Assembly (NCBI RefSeq): GCF_010728925.1
Contig: NZ_AP022608.1
Span: 3,410,001 to 3,474,000 of the forward strand
DNA from: Mycolicibacterium gadium
Lineage (GTDB): Bacteria > Actinomycetota > Actinomycetes > Mycobacteriales > Mycobacteriaceae
Reading direction: 5' to 3'
DNA length: 64,000 nt
A program made the position numbers and the translations under genes. Below are positions 16,732 through 25,152 of this stretch, one piece after another. Within the stretch, counting starts at the first letter, position 1. Every line of letters starts with the position of its first letter. The notes below the pieces were generated by a model that saw nothing but the letters and a program-made list of their open reading frames with translations, searched no databases and was not told the DNA's origin.

Positions 16732-17636
16732 TCCAGCGACGAGATGCCCAGCACTCGTAAGGCGTTTTCTTTGTAGATCAGCGACACCACCGCCGGATCG
16801 ACATCGAGCTCCTCGAAGTCCCGACGCCAGCGGTCCAACTGGATGTACGGGTAGTCCGTTCCGAACAGCACCTTCGTCCGCAGTTGCCGGCTCGCGGCGC
16901 GCACCAGTTGCGGCGGAAAGTACTTCGGCGACCAGCCCGAGAGATCGATGTAGACATTGGTCTTGTGCGTGGCGATCGCGATCTGCGAGTCGACCCAGGG
17001 CACCGCCGGGTGCGCCATCACGATCGTCATCTCCGGGAAATCGGCGGCGACGTCGTCCAGCAGCATCGGATCCGAGTACCGCAGTTTGATGCGGTGCCCG
17101 CCGGGCAGTCCCGCGCCCATCCCCGTCTGCCCGGTGTGAAACAGCGCGGGCACGCCGGCCTCGGCGATCGCCTCGTAGATCGGGTAGAACTTCCGGTTGT
17201 TCGGTTCGAAGGCCTGCATGCTCGGGTGGAATTTGAAGCCCTTCACCCCGTAGTCGCGGACGAGTTCGTGGACGCGATGCACCGCGCGGCGCTCATGCCA
17301 CGGGTCGACGCTGCCGAACGGGATCAGCACGTCGTTGTTGCGCACCGCGCCCGCGATGAGGTCTTCGATCGAGTTGGGTATGTGCCGCATTCCGGTGCGC
17401 GCGTCGACGGTGAAGACGACCGCCGCGGTGTTGTGCCGCCGGTATTCGTCGGCCAGCGCGTCGACGCTCGACAGCGCGCCGGGCCCACGTTTGAAGTACT
17501 TGCCCACCGCGTCGACCAGCGCGTCGTCGTACGCCTTGTGGCCGTGCGCGTCGACCTCGACGTGAGTGTGAATGTCGATGGCCGCGACCTTGTCGAAATC
17601 GATCGCATATTCGTACTTTTCGCCCTGTACCGTCAC
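16728..17636 (-). CDS. amidohydrolase_2 family metal-dependent hydrolase/decarboxylase
   Basis: A 302-residue TIM-barrel enzyme of the amidohydrolase_2 group. It has the N-terminal metal motif DIHTH (residues 21-25), then FKFHPS, a mid-barrel HTGQTG, MAHPAVPW and the C-terminal FGTDYP. This set is found in ACMSD-like decarboxylases and related hydrolases acting on ring-cleavage or lactone intermediates. Translation starts at a GTG at 17636, only four bases from the divergent GTG of the next gene. It is the last leftward gene of the catabolic region, though separated from it by the divergent DUF1330 gene, so it needs its own promoter. Confidence 0.8.
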   Translation of the reverse strand: MTVQGEKYEYAIDFDKVAAIDIHTHVEVDAHGHKAYDDALVDAVGKYFKRGPGALSSVDALADEYRRHNTAAVVFTVDARTGMRHIPNSIEDLIAGAVRNNDVLIPFGSVDPWHERRAVHRVHELVRDYGVKGFKFHPSMQAFEPNNRKFYPIYEAIAEAGVPALFHTGQTGMGAGLPGGHRIKLRYSDPMLLDDVAADFPEMTIVMAHPAVPWVDSQIAIATHKTNVYIDLSGWSPKYFPPQLVRAASRQLRTKVLFGTDYPYIQLDRWRRDFEELDVDPAVVSLIYKENALRVLGISSLD

Positions 17637-17640
17637 CCAC

Positions 17641-17964
17641 GTGACGATATACGCGCTGAACCTCTTCGATATCGCCGATCGCGACGAGTACCTCGCCTAC
17701 TCGAAACGCTCTCCCCAAGAGGTCGCCAAGCACGGCGGCCGCGTCGTCGCGCTCGGGCAGTTCAACGACGCGATGCTGGGCGACATCGAACCGCGCAAGG
17801 TGCTGATCCTCGTCGAATGGGACTCACGCGAGGCATTCGACAGTTACTGCGACGACCCTGAACTCGCCGATCTGCACGCACACCGGGAGAACGGGTCGTC
17901 GTCCTACATCTGGCACCTCTTCGACCGCCTTGACGATCTGCGGCCGCTGCTCAAAACCGAGTGA
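17641..17964 (+). CDS. DUF1330 / ferredoxin-like fold protein
   Basis: A 107-residue protein starting MTIYALNLFDIADRDEYLAY and containing the GGRVVALGQF and VLILVEWDSREAFDSY strands typical of DUF1330, a dimeric alpha-beta barrel family often found beside degradative enzymes. GTG at 17641 is the family-consistent start. With the amidohydrolase GTG at 17636 facing away, the two initiation codons are almost back to back, which implies leaderless transcripts or promoters inside each other's coding region. Confidence 0.78.
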   Translation: MTIYALNLFDIADRDEYLAYSKRSPQEVAKHGGRVVALGQFNDAMLGDIEPRKVLILVEWDSREAFDSYCDDPELADLHAHRENGSSSYIWHLFDRLDDLRPLLKTE

Positions 17965-18012
17965 TTTCGGTGCGCTAACGATCGCTCAGCGACTTGTTTG
18001 CGCACCGAAATC
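17963..18012. terminator. large perfect inverted repeat between convergent genes
   Basis: GATTTCGGTGCGC (17963-17975) and GCGCACCGAAATC (18000-18012) pair perfectly over 13 bases around a 24-base loop. It overlaps the stop of the DUF1330 gene and ends just before the stop of the aldehyde dehydrogenase gene, so it can work as a two-way terminator. The long loop is unusual and could also mark a repeated intergenic palindrome. Confidence 0.6.
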
Positions 18013-18019
18013 GCAGGTG

Positions 18020-19444
18020 CTAGGCCGGTGAATAGCCCAGGGCGCCCTTGATCTCGAGGTACTCGTCGAAGCCGAACTCGCTCCATTCGCGACCGTTGCC
18101 GCTGCGCTTGTAGCCACCGAACGGCGTGTTCAGGTCGAACGCGTGGTTGATGGCGACCTGGCCGGCCCGGATCCGGCGCGCCACCGCACGCGCCGCCTCG
18201 ATGTCGGCGGCCGCGACGTAGCCCGCCAGCCCGTACTCGGTGTCGTTGGCGATCTCGATCGCCTGATCGATGTCGTCGTATTCGAGGATGCACAACACCG
18301 GCCCGAAGATCTCCTCGCGCGCGATCGTCATGTCGTTGGTGACGTCGGCGAACACCGTTGGCCGGACGTAGTAGCCGGTGTCCAGGCCCTCGGGCCGACC
18401 GGGGCCACCGGCGACGACCGTCGCGCCCTCCTCGATGCCCTTCTGGATCAGCCCCTGGATCTTGTCGAACTGGGCTTTGGACGCCACGGGCCCGATCGCC
18501 GACTTGTCCTCGGGGTCACCGACCTTGACCTGCTCGGCGGCCGCCTTGGCCGCGGCGATGGCTTCGTCCCTACGGGACTTCGGCACCAACATGCGCGACG
18601 GCGCGTTACAGCTCTGACCCGAGTTCGGCATCATCGCAGCCACACCGGCCGCGACGTTCTGCGCGAAGTTCTCGTCGTCGAGGACGATGTTCGGGCTCTT
18701 GCCGCCGAGTTCCTGGGTCACCCGCTTCACCGTCGCCGCGGCGTTGCGGGCGACGTCGATGCCGGCCCGCGTCGAGCCGGTGAAGGACACCATGTCGATG
18801 TCCGGGTGGCTGGACAGAGCGGCACCGACGCCTGCGCCCTCGCCGAACACCATGTTGTACACACCGGCGGGCGTGCCGGCGGCGTCCATGATCTCGGTGA
18901 AGATCTGCCCGGAGTACGGCGCGACCTCCGACGGCTTGAGCACCATCGTGCAGCCGGTGGCCAGCGCCGGGAACACCTTGCAGGCGATCTGGTTGATGGG
19001 CCAGTTCCACGGCGTGATCAGACCGCACACCCCGATCGGCTCCTTGAAGATCATCGCCGCGCCGCGTGGGACTTCGAACTCGAAATTCTTCAGCGCGTCG
19101 ATGGCACCGTTGAGATGCCCCATCCCCATGTAGACCTGGGCGCCGGAGGCCAGCGACGGCGGCGCGCCCATCTCCTCGGACACCGCCTCACCGAGATCCG
19201 CGGAACGCTTCTGATACTCGGCCAGGATCGCCTGCAACAGATCGAGGCGCTCTTCGCGACTGCTCACCGACCAGGTGGCGAATGCTTTTCTCGCGGCTTT
19301 CACCGCATTGTCGACGTCGGCGGCCCCGCCGATCGCGATCTTGCCCGACACCTGCTCGGTGGTCGGGTTGTCGACGTCGAGCGTCTTCGGCTCGACCGGG
19401 TCGACCCACTTGCCGTCGATATAGAACTTCAGATATTCGCGCAT
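18020..19444 (-). CDS. aldehyde dehydrogenase (NAD-dependent)
   Basis: A 474-residue class of NAD(P)-dependent aldehyde dehydrogenase. The active-site Glu is in VTQELGGKSPNIV and the catalytic Cys in NSGQSCNAPSR; the cofactor loop reads FTGSTRAG and the C-terminal EEIFGPVL motif is present. It oxidises an aldehyde to the acid. The gene follows the thiamine-diphosphate enzyme by about 28 bases, so the two are probably co-transcribed and may work in sequence. The ATG at 19444 is preferred, with AGGAAG about ten bases upstream; a GTG three codons earlier is an alternative. Confidence 0.9.
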   Translation of the reverse strand: MREYLKFYIDGKWVDPVEPKTLDVDNPTTEQVSGKIAIGGAADVDNAVKAARKAFATWSVSSREERLDLLQAILAEYQKRSADLGEAVSEEMGAPPSLASGAQVYMGMGHLNGAIDALKNFEFEVPRGAAMIFKEPIGVCGLITPWNWPINQIACKVFPALATGCTMVLKPSEVAPYSGQIFTEIMDAAGTPAGVYNMVFGEGAGVGAALSSHPDIDMVSFTGSTRAGIDVARNAAATVKRVTQELGGKSPNIVLDDENFAQNVAAGVAAMMPNSGQSCNAPSRMLVPKSRRDEAIAAAKAAAEQVKVGDPEDKSAIGPVASKAQFDKIQGLIQKGIEEGATVVAGGPGRPEGLDTGYYVRPTVFADVTNDMTIAREEIFGPVLCILEYDDIDQAIEIANDTEYGLAGYVAAADIEAARAVARRIRAGQVAINHAFDLNTPFGGYKRSGNGREWSEFGFDEYLEIKGALGYSPA

Positions 19445-19472
19445 GACTTGCACTCTTCCTTAACGCGGGCTG

Positions 19473-21185
19473 TTACTGGGTGCCTTCTGCATACCAGGTA
19501 CGGAATCGGTCGTACTTCGGCATCTCCTCGGAGTTGGCCTTCGGATCGATACACACGTGCACCACACCGACTTTGCCGCTGGCGTAGGCGCGGGCGATGG
19601 CCGGACCGATCTCGTCTTCCTTCTCCACGTACTCCCCGTGGCAGCCGAAACCCTCGGCGATCTTGTCCATCCGGACGTCCTTACTCCAGTGCACACCGGG
19701 CTGCGGCGACGGCTGGGAGAACGTGCGCTTGTACACGCCGACCTCCAGGCCCCACTGATGATCGACGCCCACGACGCAAACCAGGGGAAGACCCTCTCGC
19801 GCGGCGGTCTCGAGCTCGGCGATGTGGAAGAGGAACGCGGAATCGCTTGTCAGCAGCATCACCGGACGCTTGCGTCCCTCGGCCACCGACGCCCCCACCG
19901 CGTACGGCAGTCCGGTACCGAGATGGCCGAAATTCTGATTCCAGATCACGTCGCGCGGCTTGGACTGCGAATACGTCCACTGGAAGATGACCGTCGCGCC
20001 GCCGTCGCGGACCATGATGCCGTCGTCGAGTTCGTTGAACGCCTTGGTGGCCTCGACGACGTAGCGCGCCGGGTGAATCGGCGAGCGTCCCGATGGTGCA
20101 GATGTGGCGAGTTCCGCCAGTTCTTCGGAATCGGCTTTGACGAGCTTGTCGAGGTTCGCCGACGGGGCACGCGGGGTATCCTTCAGCGCCTCGACGAGCT
20201 GCGGCACAACACCGCGCAGATCGCCGACCAGCGGCACGTCGAACTGACGATTGACGCCGATGGCTGCCGGATCCTGTTCGACGTAAACCCATTTGCGATT
20301 GGCGTCGTTACCGGCCCAGTGCTGGGTCCGGCCGTAGTGCATGGGCTCACCGAGTTCGGTCCCCAACGCGACGCATAGGTCGGATTCCTCGACGGCCTCG
20401 TTGGCGGCCGGGGAGAACAAGTAGGGGAAGGTCCGGTCCTGCAGTCCCGGGATGTACGACGTACCACCGGAGGTCTGGATGACGGGACAGTTCATCAGCT
20501 CCGCCAGCTCTTTGACCTCCTGCTGGGTGCGCGACGTGTGCACGCCGTGGCCCACCAACAGGACCGGACTTTTCGCCTCGCGGATCAGCTTGGCAGCCGC
20601 TGCGATCTCAGGTGCGCCCGCACCCTGGTTGACGAGGCGATACCGGTTGGGCGGCAGGGGTTCCGGGACGTCGAGCTCCTCGAGTATGACGTGCGACGGG
20701 AACTCGATGTACGACGGACCGGGCGTGCCGGACATCGAGCGACGGATGGCCTCCCGGATGATCTCGTCGGTCTGGTCGGCGTACTCGATCGAGCTGCTGT
20801 ACTTCACGGAGTTCGCGAAAAGCGGTTCCTGCTGCACGAATTGGATACGGCCGCGACGCACGCGACGTTCGGTGACGCGGGCGCGCTGGCCACCGAGGAA
20901 GATCACCGGCGAGTTCTCCACCAAGGCGCACTGGATGGCGCCCCCGATGTTCGCCATACCCGGACCGAGCGTGCCGATACAGACGCCGGGCCTGCCGGTC
21001 ATCCGCGACGCCGCCTCCGCCATGAAGCCGGCGCTCAACTCGTGGTGGGGCGCAACGACCGACCATCCGCGTGCGTCCGCCTCGGAGAACATGTGCACGA
21101 AGTTGGGGTCCGGGATGCCGAACAGCGTGTTGACGCCCTCGGCCTCGAACAGATCGAGAATGCGTTTGTAGACGGGTACACCCAT
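19473..21185 (-). CDS. thiamine-diphosphate-dependent lyase-like enzyme (acetolactate synthase/HACL fold)
   Basis: A 570-residue ThDP-fold enzyme with the three domains of the acetolactate synthase/2-hydroxyacyl-CoA lyase group. The activating Glu is in PHHELSAGF (about residue 48). In the C-terminal ThDP/Mg motif the usual GDG or GDS is TSDSAFLF, and the distant Asn pair reads GVDHQWG, so the metal loop keeps its Asp but differs elsewhere. Relatives include oxalyl-CoA decarboxylase and 2-hydroxyacyl-CoA lyase, which release formyl-CoA and an aldehyde. The adjacent aldehyde dehydrogenase would fit such an alpha-oxidation step. The ATG at 21185 matches the family start. Activity remains to be shown because of the altered motif. 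Confidence 0.8.
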   Translation of the reverse strand: MGVPVYKRILDLFEAEGVNTLFGIPDPNFVHMFSEADARGWSVVAPHHELSAGFMAEAASRMTGRPGVCIGTLGPGMANIGGAIQCALVENSPVIFLGGQRARVTERRVRRGRIQFVQQEPLFANSVKYSSSIEYADQTDEIIREAIRRSMSGTPGPSYIEFPSHVILEELDVPEPLPPNRYRLVNQGAGAPEIAAAAKLIREAKSPVLLVGHGVHTSRTQQEVKELAELMNCPVIQTSGGTSYIPGLQDRTFPYLFSPAANEAVEESDLCVALGTELGEPMHYGRTQHWAGNDANRKWVYVEQDPAAIGVNRQFDVPLVGDLRGVVPQLVEALKDTPRAPSANLDKLVKADSEELAELATSAPSGRSPIHPARYVVEATKAFNELDDGIMVRDGGATVIFQWTYSQSKPRDVIWNQNFGHLGTGLPYAVGASVAEGRKRPVMLLTSDSAFLFHIAELETAAREGLPLVCVVGVDHQWGLEVGVYKRTFSQPSPQPGVHWSKDVRMDKIAEGFGCHGEYVEKEDEIGPAIARAYASGKVGVVHVCIDPKANSEEMPKYDRFRTWYAEGTQ

Positions 21186-21204
21186 GTGGAACTCCTTGAT
21201 TTCC

Positions 21205-22152
21205 TTAGAGATAGCGTTGCGCCAAGTGCTTGCGGTGCGCAGCCGGCGAGCCGAACAGTGAACGGTTGAGAGCGGCCCGTTTGAGGAACACGTGGATGCC
21301 GCTCTCCCACGTGTAACCGATGCCGCCGTGCAGCTGCATGGCCTTGCCCGCGATGTCGACGGCCGATCCGCAGGCGTACGACTTGGCCATCGCGGCGGCC
21401 ACATCGGCGTCGGGTCGGTCGTCGACAACGGCTTGCACCGCCGCGCCGACGAGCTGGCGCGAGACCGAGATGGTGACGAGCATGTCGGCGCAGGCGTGCT
21501 TGACGGCCTGGAACGAGCCGATGGGCCTGCCGAACTGCTCACGGACCTTCGCATAGCCCACCGTCGCGTCCAGCATCGCTTCCGAGATGCCCAGACTGTC
21601 GCAGGCGACGGCGACCGCGGCGCGTTCGCGTAGGCGACGGATAGCGCGAGCGGTATCGCCGTCGAACGAGAGCACCTCTGCGTTGTCCGCCGCCGTGACT
21701 GTGGCCAGTCTGCGCGTCTCATCGAGCACCGGCCGCGCGGTGACGGTCGGCGCGGTGACAGCGACTCCTTCGTCGCTCACCACGAGGACCTTGTCGGCAC
21801 CCGCGGCATCGGGCACGAAGGCCGAATCCAGCGCGACGGCCACCCGTATCACGCCCGATGCCATGTCGGTCAGCAGTTGGTCCCGAGTCTCGCTGGGCTG
21901 CAATGTGTTCAGGGCGCCGACGGCAAGGACCGCACTACCCAGGTAGTGGTTGGCGCTGGCAGCACGCCCGATCTCCCGGCACAAGACCGCGGTTTCCGCG
22001 AACGTCGCGCCCGCACCGCCGAACTCCTCGGGCACCTCCAGCCCGACCCACCCCGCGTCGACGAGGACCGGCCAGTCCACTGCGCGATCCTTGGCCAGCA
22101 GGTCGCCTGCGACCGAGCGCAGCTCGTCGTGAAACTCCGAATAGTCGGCCAT
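21205..22152 (-). CDS. acyl-CoA dehydrogenase, small-subunit type (FadE)
   Basis: A 315-residue acyl-CoA dehydrogenase. It carries REQFGRPIGSFQ and the C-terminal QLHGGIGYTWE with a Glu at the position of the short-chain-type catalytic base. The length is shorter than classical 380-residue enzymes, as in the small partner of mycobacterial heteromeric FadE pairs such as ChsE1-ChsE2. Its ATG overlaps the TGA of the upstream, larger acyl-CoA dehydrogenase (TGATG), so the two are likely made in equal amounts and form one enzyme. Role: FAD-linked alpha,beta-desaturation of a CoA ester in the operon's pathway. Confidence 0.88.
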   Translation of the reverse strand: MADYSEFHDELRSVAGDLLAKDRAVDWPVLVDAGWVGLEVPEEFGGAGATFAETAVLCREIGRAASANHYLGSAVLAVGALNTLQPSETRDQLLTDMASGVIRVAVALDSAFVPDAAGADKVLVVSDEGVAVTAPTVTARPVLDETRRLATVTAADNAEVLSFDGDTARAIRRLRERAAVAVACDSLGISEAMLDATVGYAKVREQFGRPIGSFQAVKHACADMLVTISVSRQLVGAAVQAVVDDRPDADVAAAMAKSYACGSAVDIAGKAMQLHGGIGYTWESGIHVFLKRAALNRSLFGSPAAHRKHLAQRYL

Positions 22153-23312
22153 CAGACGGCACTCGGTTCTCGCGGCAGCCCGAGCCCGCGCTCGCCGATG
22201 ATGGTGCGCTGGATCTCGCTCGCCCCACCGGGGATCGTCCACTCCCACGACCCGATGAAGTCGAGCATCCAGGCACCGGACTCCCAGCCGCTCGACATTG
22301 GCTTCGTCAACTCGGTGTGCGCGGCCAGTCCCCCGACCTCGGCGCCGAAATCCGTCATCCGCTGCAGCAGCTCGCTGTAGAACAGCTTGACAATGGATGC
22401 GTCGGCGGGGTCCGCCGAGCCTGACTCGTTATCTTCGACCACCTTTCGGCACATGCCGCGCAGTCCGGCGATCTCGATTTCGAACTGTGCCAGCCGGTCG
22501 GCCACGATGGGATCGTCGACTGGGCAGCTTTCCAGCAGCCAGCGGAAGCCCGCGTTGCCGAGACGTTCGGCGAGCTCGAGCATCGTCATGCCCCGCTCGG
22601 CACCCAACGTCGCCTGGGCGACCTGCCAGCCGTGGTTCTCGTCCCCGACGAGGTTGGCGGCCGGAATTCGCACATCGTTGAGGAACACCTCGCAGAAGTG
22701 CGAATCCCCGATCGCGTTGCGGATCGGCCGCACTTCGACTCCGGGCGTCGCCATGTCCAGCAGGAAGTACGAAATGCCTTTGCGCTTGGGGGCATCAGGA
22801 TCAGTGCGAGCCAGCAGCAGGCACCAGTCGGCGTGCATGCCGCCGCTGGCCCACAGCTTCTGGCCGTTGACGACGAAGGTGTCGCCCTCGCGTCGTGCTG
22901 TGGTGCGCAGGCTCGCCAGGTCGGACCCGGCCTCGGGTTCGGAGAAGCCCTGCACCCAGATCTCTCCGTCGAGGATCGCGGGTAGGTGTCGACGGCGCTG
23001 TTCGTCGGTGCCCGCAACGAGGAGGGTCGACGCGGCGTGGTGGATTCCGACGAACGCGAGCACCAGCCGCGGCGCATCGTGGGCGGCCAGTTCCTGGTAC
23101 AGCACGACCTGTTCGGGCACCGAAATCCCGCCGCCCCATTCGCGCGGCCAGTGCGGGACGGCGTAGCCGGCGCTGTGCAGCGTCGCGAACCACGACTTCT
23201 GGAAGGCGATGAATTCCTCGGCGGTGGCGCCGCTTTGGGTCTGCCGCCAATCCGGCGGGATGTGCTCGATGCACCACGCGTGCACGGTGTCGCGGAAGTC
23301 GTCCAGGCTCAT
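22152..23312 (-). CDS. acyl-CoA dehydrogenase, large-subunit type (FadE)
   Basis: A 386-residue acyl-CoA dehydrogenase. Family motifs include WPREWGGG near residue 55, the FAD-contact motif GFSEPEAGSDLASL (about 117-130), WASGGMHADW and the C-terminal GGASEIQRTIIGERGLGLP. It pairs with the shorter partner downstream through an overlapping stop/start. Its own ATG overlaps the TGA of the Gfo/Idh/MocA gene upstream (ATGA). Together the pair probably forms an alpha2beta2 dehydrogenase, the arrangement known for steroid side-chain enzymes; the real substrate is not known. Confidence 0.88.
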   Translation of the reverse strand: MSLDDFRDTVHAWCIEHIPPDWRQTQSGATAEEFIAFQKSWFATLHSAGYAVPHWPREWGGGISVPEQVVLYQELAAHDAPRLVLAFVGIHHAASTLLVAGTDEQRRRHLPAILDGEIWVQGFSEPEAGSDLASLRTTARREGDTFVVNGQKLWASGGMHADWCLLLARTDPDAPKRKGISYFLLDMATPGVEVRPIRNAIGDSHFCEVFLNDVRIPAANLVGDENHGWQVAQATLGAERGMTMLELAERLGNAGFRWLLESCPVDDPIVADRLAQFEIEIAGLRGMCRKVVEDNESGSADPADASIVKLFYSELLQRMTDFGAEVGGLAAHTELTKPMSSGWESGAWMLDFIGSWEWTIPGGASEIQRTIIGERGLGLPREPSAV

Positions 23313-24229
23313 GATGCGGTCACCCGGAGTCTGTCCATCGCGTGTGCGACCGCCACACCGTCGTCGAACGACGGGGCGATCTGTGTGCCGGTTCGTACCG
23401 CCTCCACGACGTCACTCAGGAACGCCGTCAGCGCCGGGGGCGGAGATCTCCTTGGCGCCGACGGGAATTCGAACGTCTGCGATTCCGCACCGGGTCGATG
23501 CACGACCAGTGTCGTGTCCCCGGTCAGCTCGAGCGAACCGTCGCTGCCCAGCAGCGTCGCGCGTGGAGCGAGGGAGACCGCCCCGGCGAAGCCGGTGTCG
23601 TGCGCGGCGGTGCAGCCGTTCGCCATCGTGAACCATGCCGAATACGCATCTTCGGCGGTGGCCTCGGGTGGCGACCCGTCGATCCGGGTCACGCCGCCAC
23701 AGTCGGTGACCTCGCTGTCGAACAGCCAGCGCGTGAAGTCGATCAGGTGGGAGCCGTAGGCGCCGATCCATCCACCGCCGAGCTCACGGTCATTGATCCA
23801 GCCGTACTTGCGACCGCGCAATCCGCTGCCGTAGAACGTCCAGCTCAAATGGATTGGTGTGCCGATGATTCCATCGTCGACCAGCCGCTTGATCTTCGCC
23901 CAGGACTCGTTGTAGCGGAACTCGAAGTTCAGGAAGTTCAATACCCCGGTGACACGGGCCCGTTCGCGCATTGACTCCGCCTCTTCGGCGTTGCGGCCGA
24001 ACGGCTTGTCACACAGCACTGCGTGCCCGTGGTCGAGTGCGGCGTTCACATGATCGACGTGCATGAAGGGCGGCGAGTGCACCGAGACGAGGGCGACGTC
24101 GGAGGCGAATGCGGTCTTCACCGCCGCCTCGTCGCGCGGGCTGACGACCTCGACGTCGAGCCCCAGACTTTCATACACAGGGGCGGCCGCGTGCTTGCCG
24201 AAGCCGGTTCCGATCACGACGACCTTCAT
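23309..24229 (-). CDS. Gfo/Idh/MocA family NAD(P)-dependent oxidoreductase
   Basis: A 306-residue two-domain oxidoreductase. The Rossmann motif is VVVIGTGFGKH at the N terminus. The family's CDKPFGRNAEEAESM (catalytic-region EKP variant, here DKP) sits near residue 93, and GGGWIGAYGSHLIDF is the substrate-domain His motif. Members oxidise or reduce hydroxyl groups on sugars and cyclitols; here it lies between two acyl-CoA dehydrogenase pairs in one operon, overlapping both neighbours by four bases, so it likely acts on a hydroxylated intermediate. Exact reaction unknown. Confidence 0.85.
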   Translation of the reverse strand: MKVVVIGTGFGKHAAAPVYESLGLDVEVVSPRDEAAVKTAFASDVALVSVHSPPFMHVDHVNAALDHGHAVLCDKPFGRNAEEAESMRERARVTGVLNFLNFEFRYNESWAKIKRLVDDGIIGTPIHLSWTFYGSGLRGRKYGWINDRELGGGWIGAYGSHLIDFTRWLFDSEVTDCGGVTRIDGSPPEATAEDAYSAWFTMANGCTAAHDTGFAGAVSLAPRATLLGSDGSLELTGDTTLVVHRPGAESQTFEFPSAPRRSPPPALTAFLSDVVEAVRTGTQIAPSFDDGVAVAHAMDRLRVTAS

Positions 24230-25152
24230 GCGAACAGGCCCGTCAATCCGGATCCACCCACGCGTCGGGTCAACTCGTCGCGCGTGGCGGAAAGGCCGAG
24301 CGGCAATCGACGCAGCGGCTGGCTGTAACGCGACAGCCACGACAGCGTGGTCTCGTCGCAGAATCCGACCGCACCGTGCAACTGATGGCACACCCGGAAG
24401 ACGATCTCCGCTGCCTCGATCGCCGACATCCGCAGCGCCAACGCGTCGTTGAGCGCGTCCGGTTGGCCGCTGCCGATACTCCACAGCGCGTACTTGGCGA
24501 GAATGTCCAACCCACTGCGCTCGACCTCGGCGTCGGTCAATTGGAACTGCACACCCTGGAACGACGACAGCGTCTGCCCGAACTGCTTGCGCAGGCTCAC
24601 GTGCGAGACGGTCAGTTCGATCGCACGGTCGAGCATGCCGAGCAGCGTCCAGCACGGCAGTACCAGTCCGAGCGCCACGTCGGCCGCGCCGCCATCGTCG
24701 ATCGCAGACAGTGTCACCTCGGTGACGAATCCCGGGCCTGCGCCGCCGATACCTGCGACCGTCGATCGAGCTCCGTCCAGCGTTACTGCGGCCCAACGTG
24801 ATTCGAGGCCAGCGAGCGCACCGGACGGACGTGTACGCGCGACCACGATCAGACCGTCGGCGTCGAGGTCGGTCGGTGCCGCCAGCCGTTCGGCGACCGG
24901 GTAGGGCACCGCCCAGTAACCGGCGCTGCGGCAGAGTGCGGCGGCGGCCTCGAGGCCGTCGGCGTCATTGCGGGGATCGAGTTCCCACGCGCCGAGTCCG
25001 GCGAGCACCGGCCCCGCCAGCGACTCACGGATGGCGGGTTTGGCCTCGGCCTGTTGCACGAGTTGGTCGCCGCCCGCAGCTTCGAACGCGCGAAGAGCCT
25101 GACGGCCATACTCTTTGGCGTCGTCGGAGAGGTCTAGGATCATGTCGCTCAT
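24226..25152 (-). CDS. acyl-CoA dehydrogenase, small-subunit type (FadE)
   Basis: A 308-residue acyl-CoA dehydrogenase-like protein. The C-terminal core has LRKQFGQTLSSFQGVQFQ and HQLHGAVGFCDET, with Glu aligned to the catalytic Glu of the other small subunit. The N-terminal half is divergent. Its ATG overlaps the stop of the larger acyl-CoA dehydrogenase upstream (ATGA) and its own stop overlaps the Gfo/Idh/MocA start, a continuous coupled chain. Probably the beta partner of a second heteromeric FadE. Confidence 0.85.
   Translation of the reverse strand: MSDMILDLSDDAKEYGRQALRAFEAAGGDQLVQQAEAKPAIRESLAGPVLAGLGAWELDPRNDADGLEAAAALCRSAGYWAVPYPVAERLAAPTDLDADGLIVVARTRPSGALAGLESRWAAVTLDGARSTVAGIGGAGPGFVTEVTLSAIDDGGAADVALGLVLPCWTLLGMLDRAIELTVSHVSLRKQFGQTLSSFQGVQFQLTDAEVERSGLDILAKYALWSIGSGQPDALNDALALRMSAIEAAEIVFRVCHQLHGAVGFCDETTLSWLSRYSQPLRRLPLGLSATRDELTRRVGGSGLTGLFA

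Noticed and set aside
18143..19990. Long plus-strand open frame of 615 codons over the aldehyde dehydrogenase
   Set aside because: It is antisense to a clear aldehyde dehydrogenase and to the end of the thiamine enzyme. Its composition is Arg/His/Asp-rich with no family motif, as expected for a shadow frame in GC-rich DNA.
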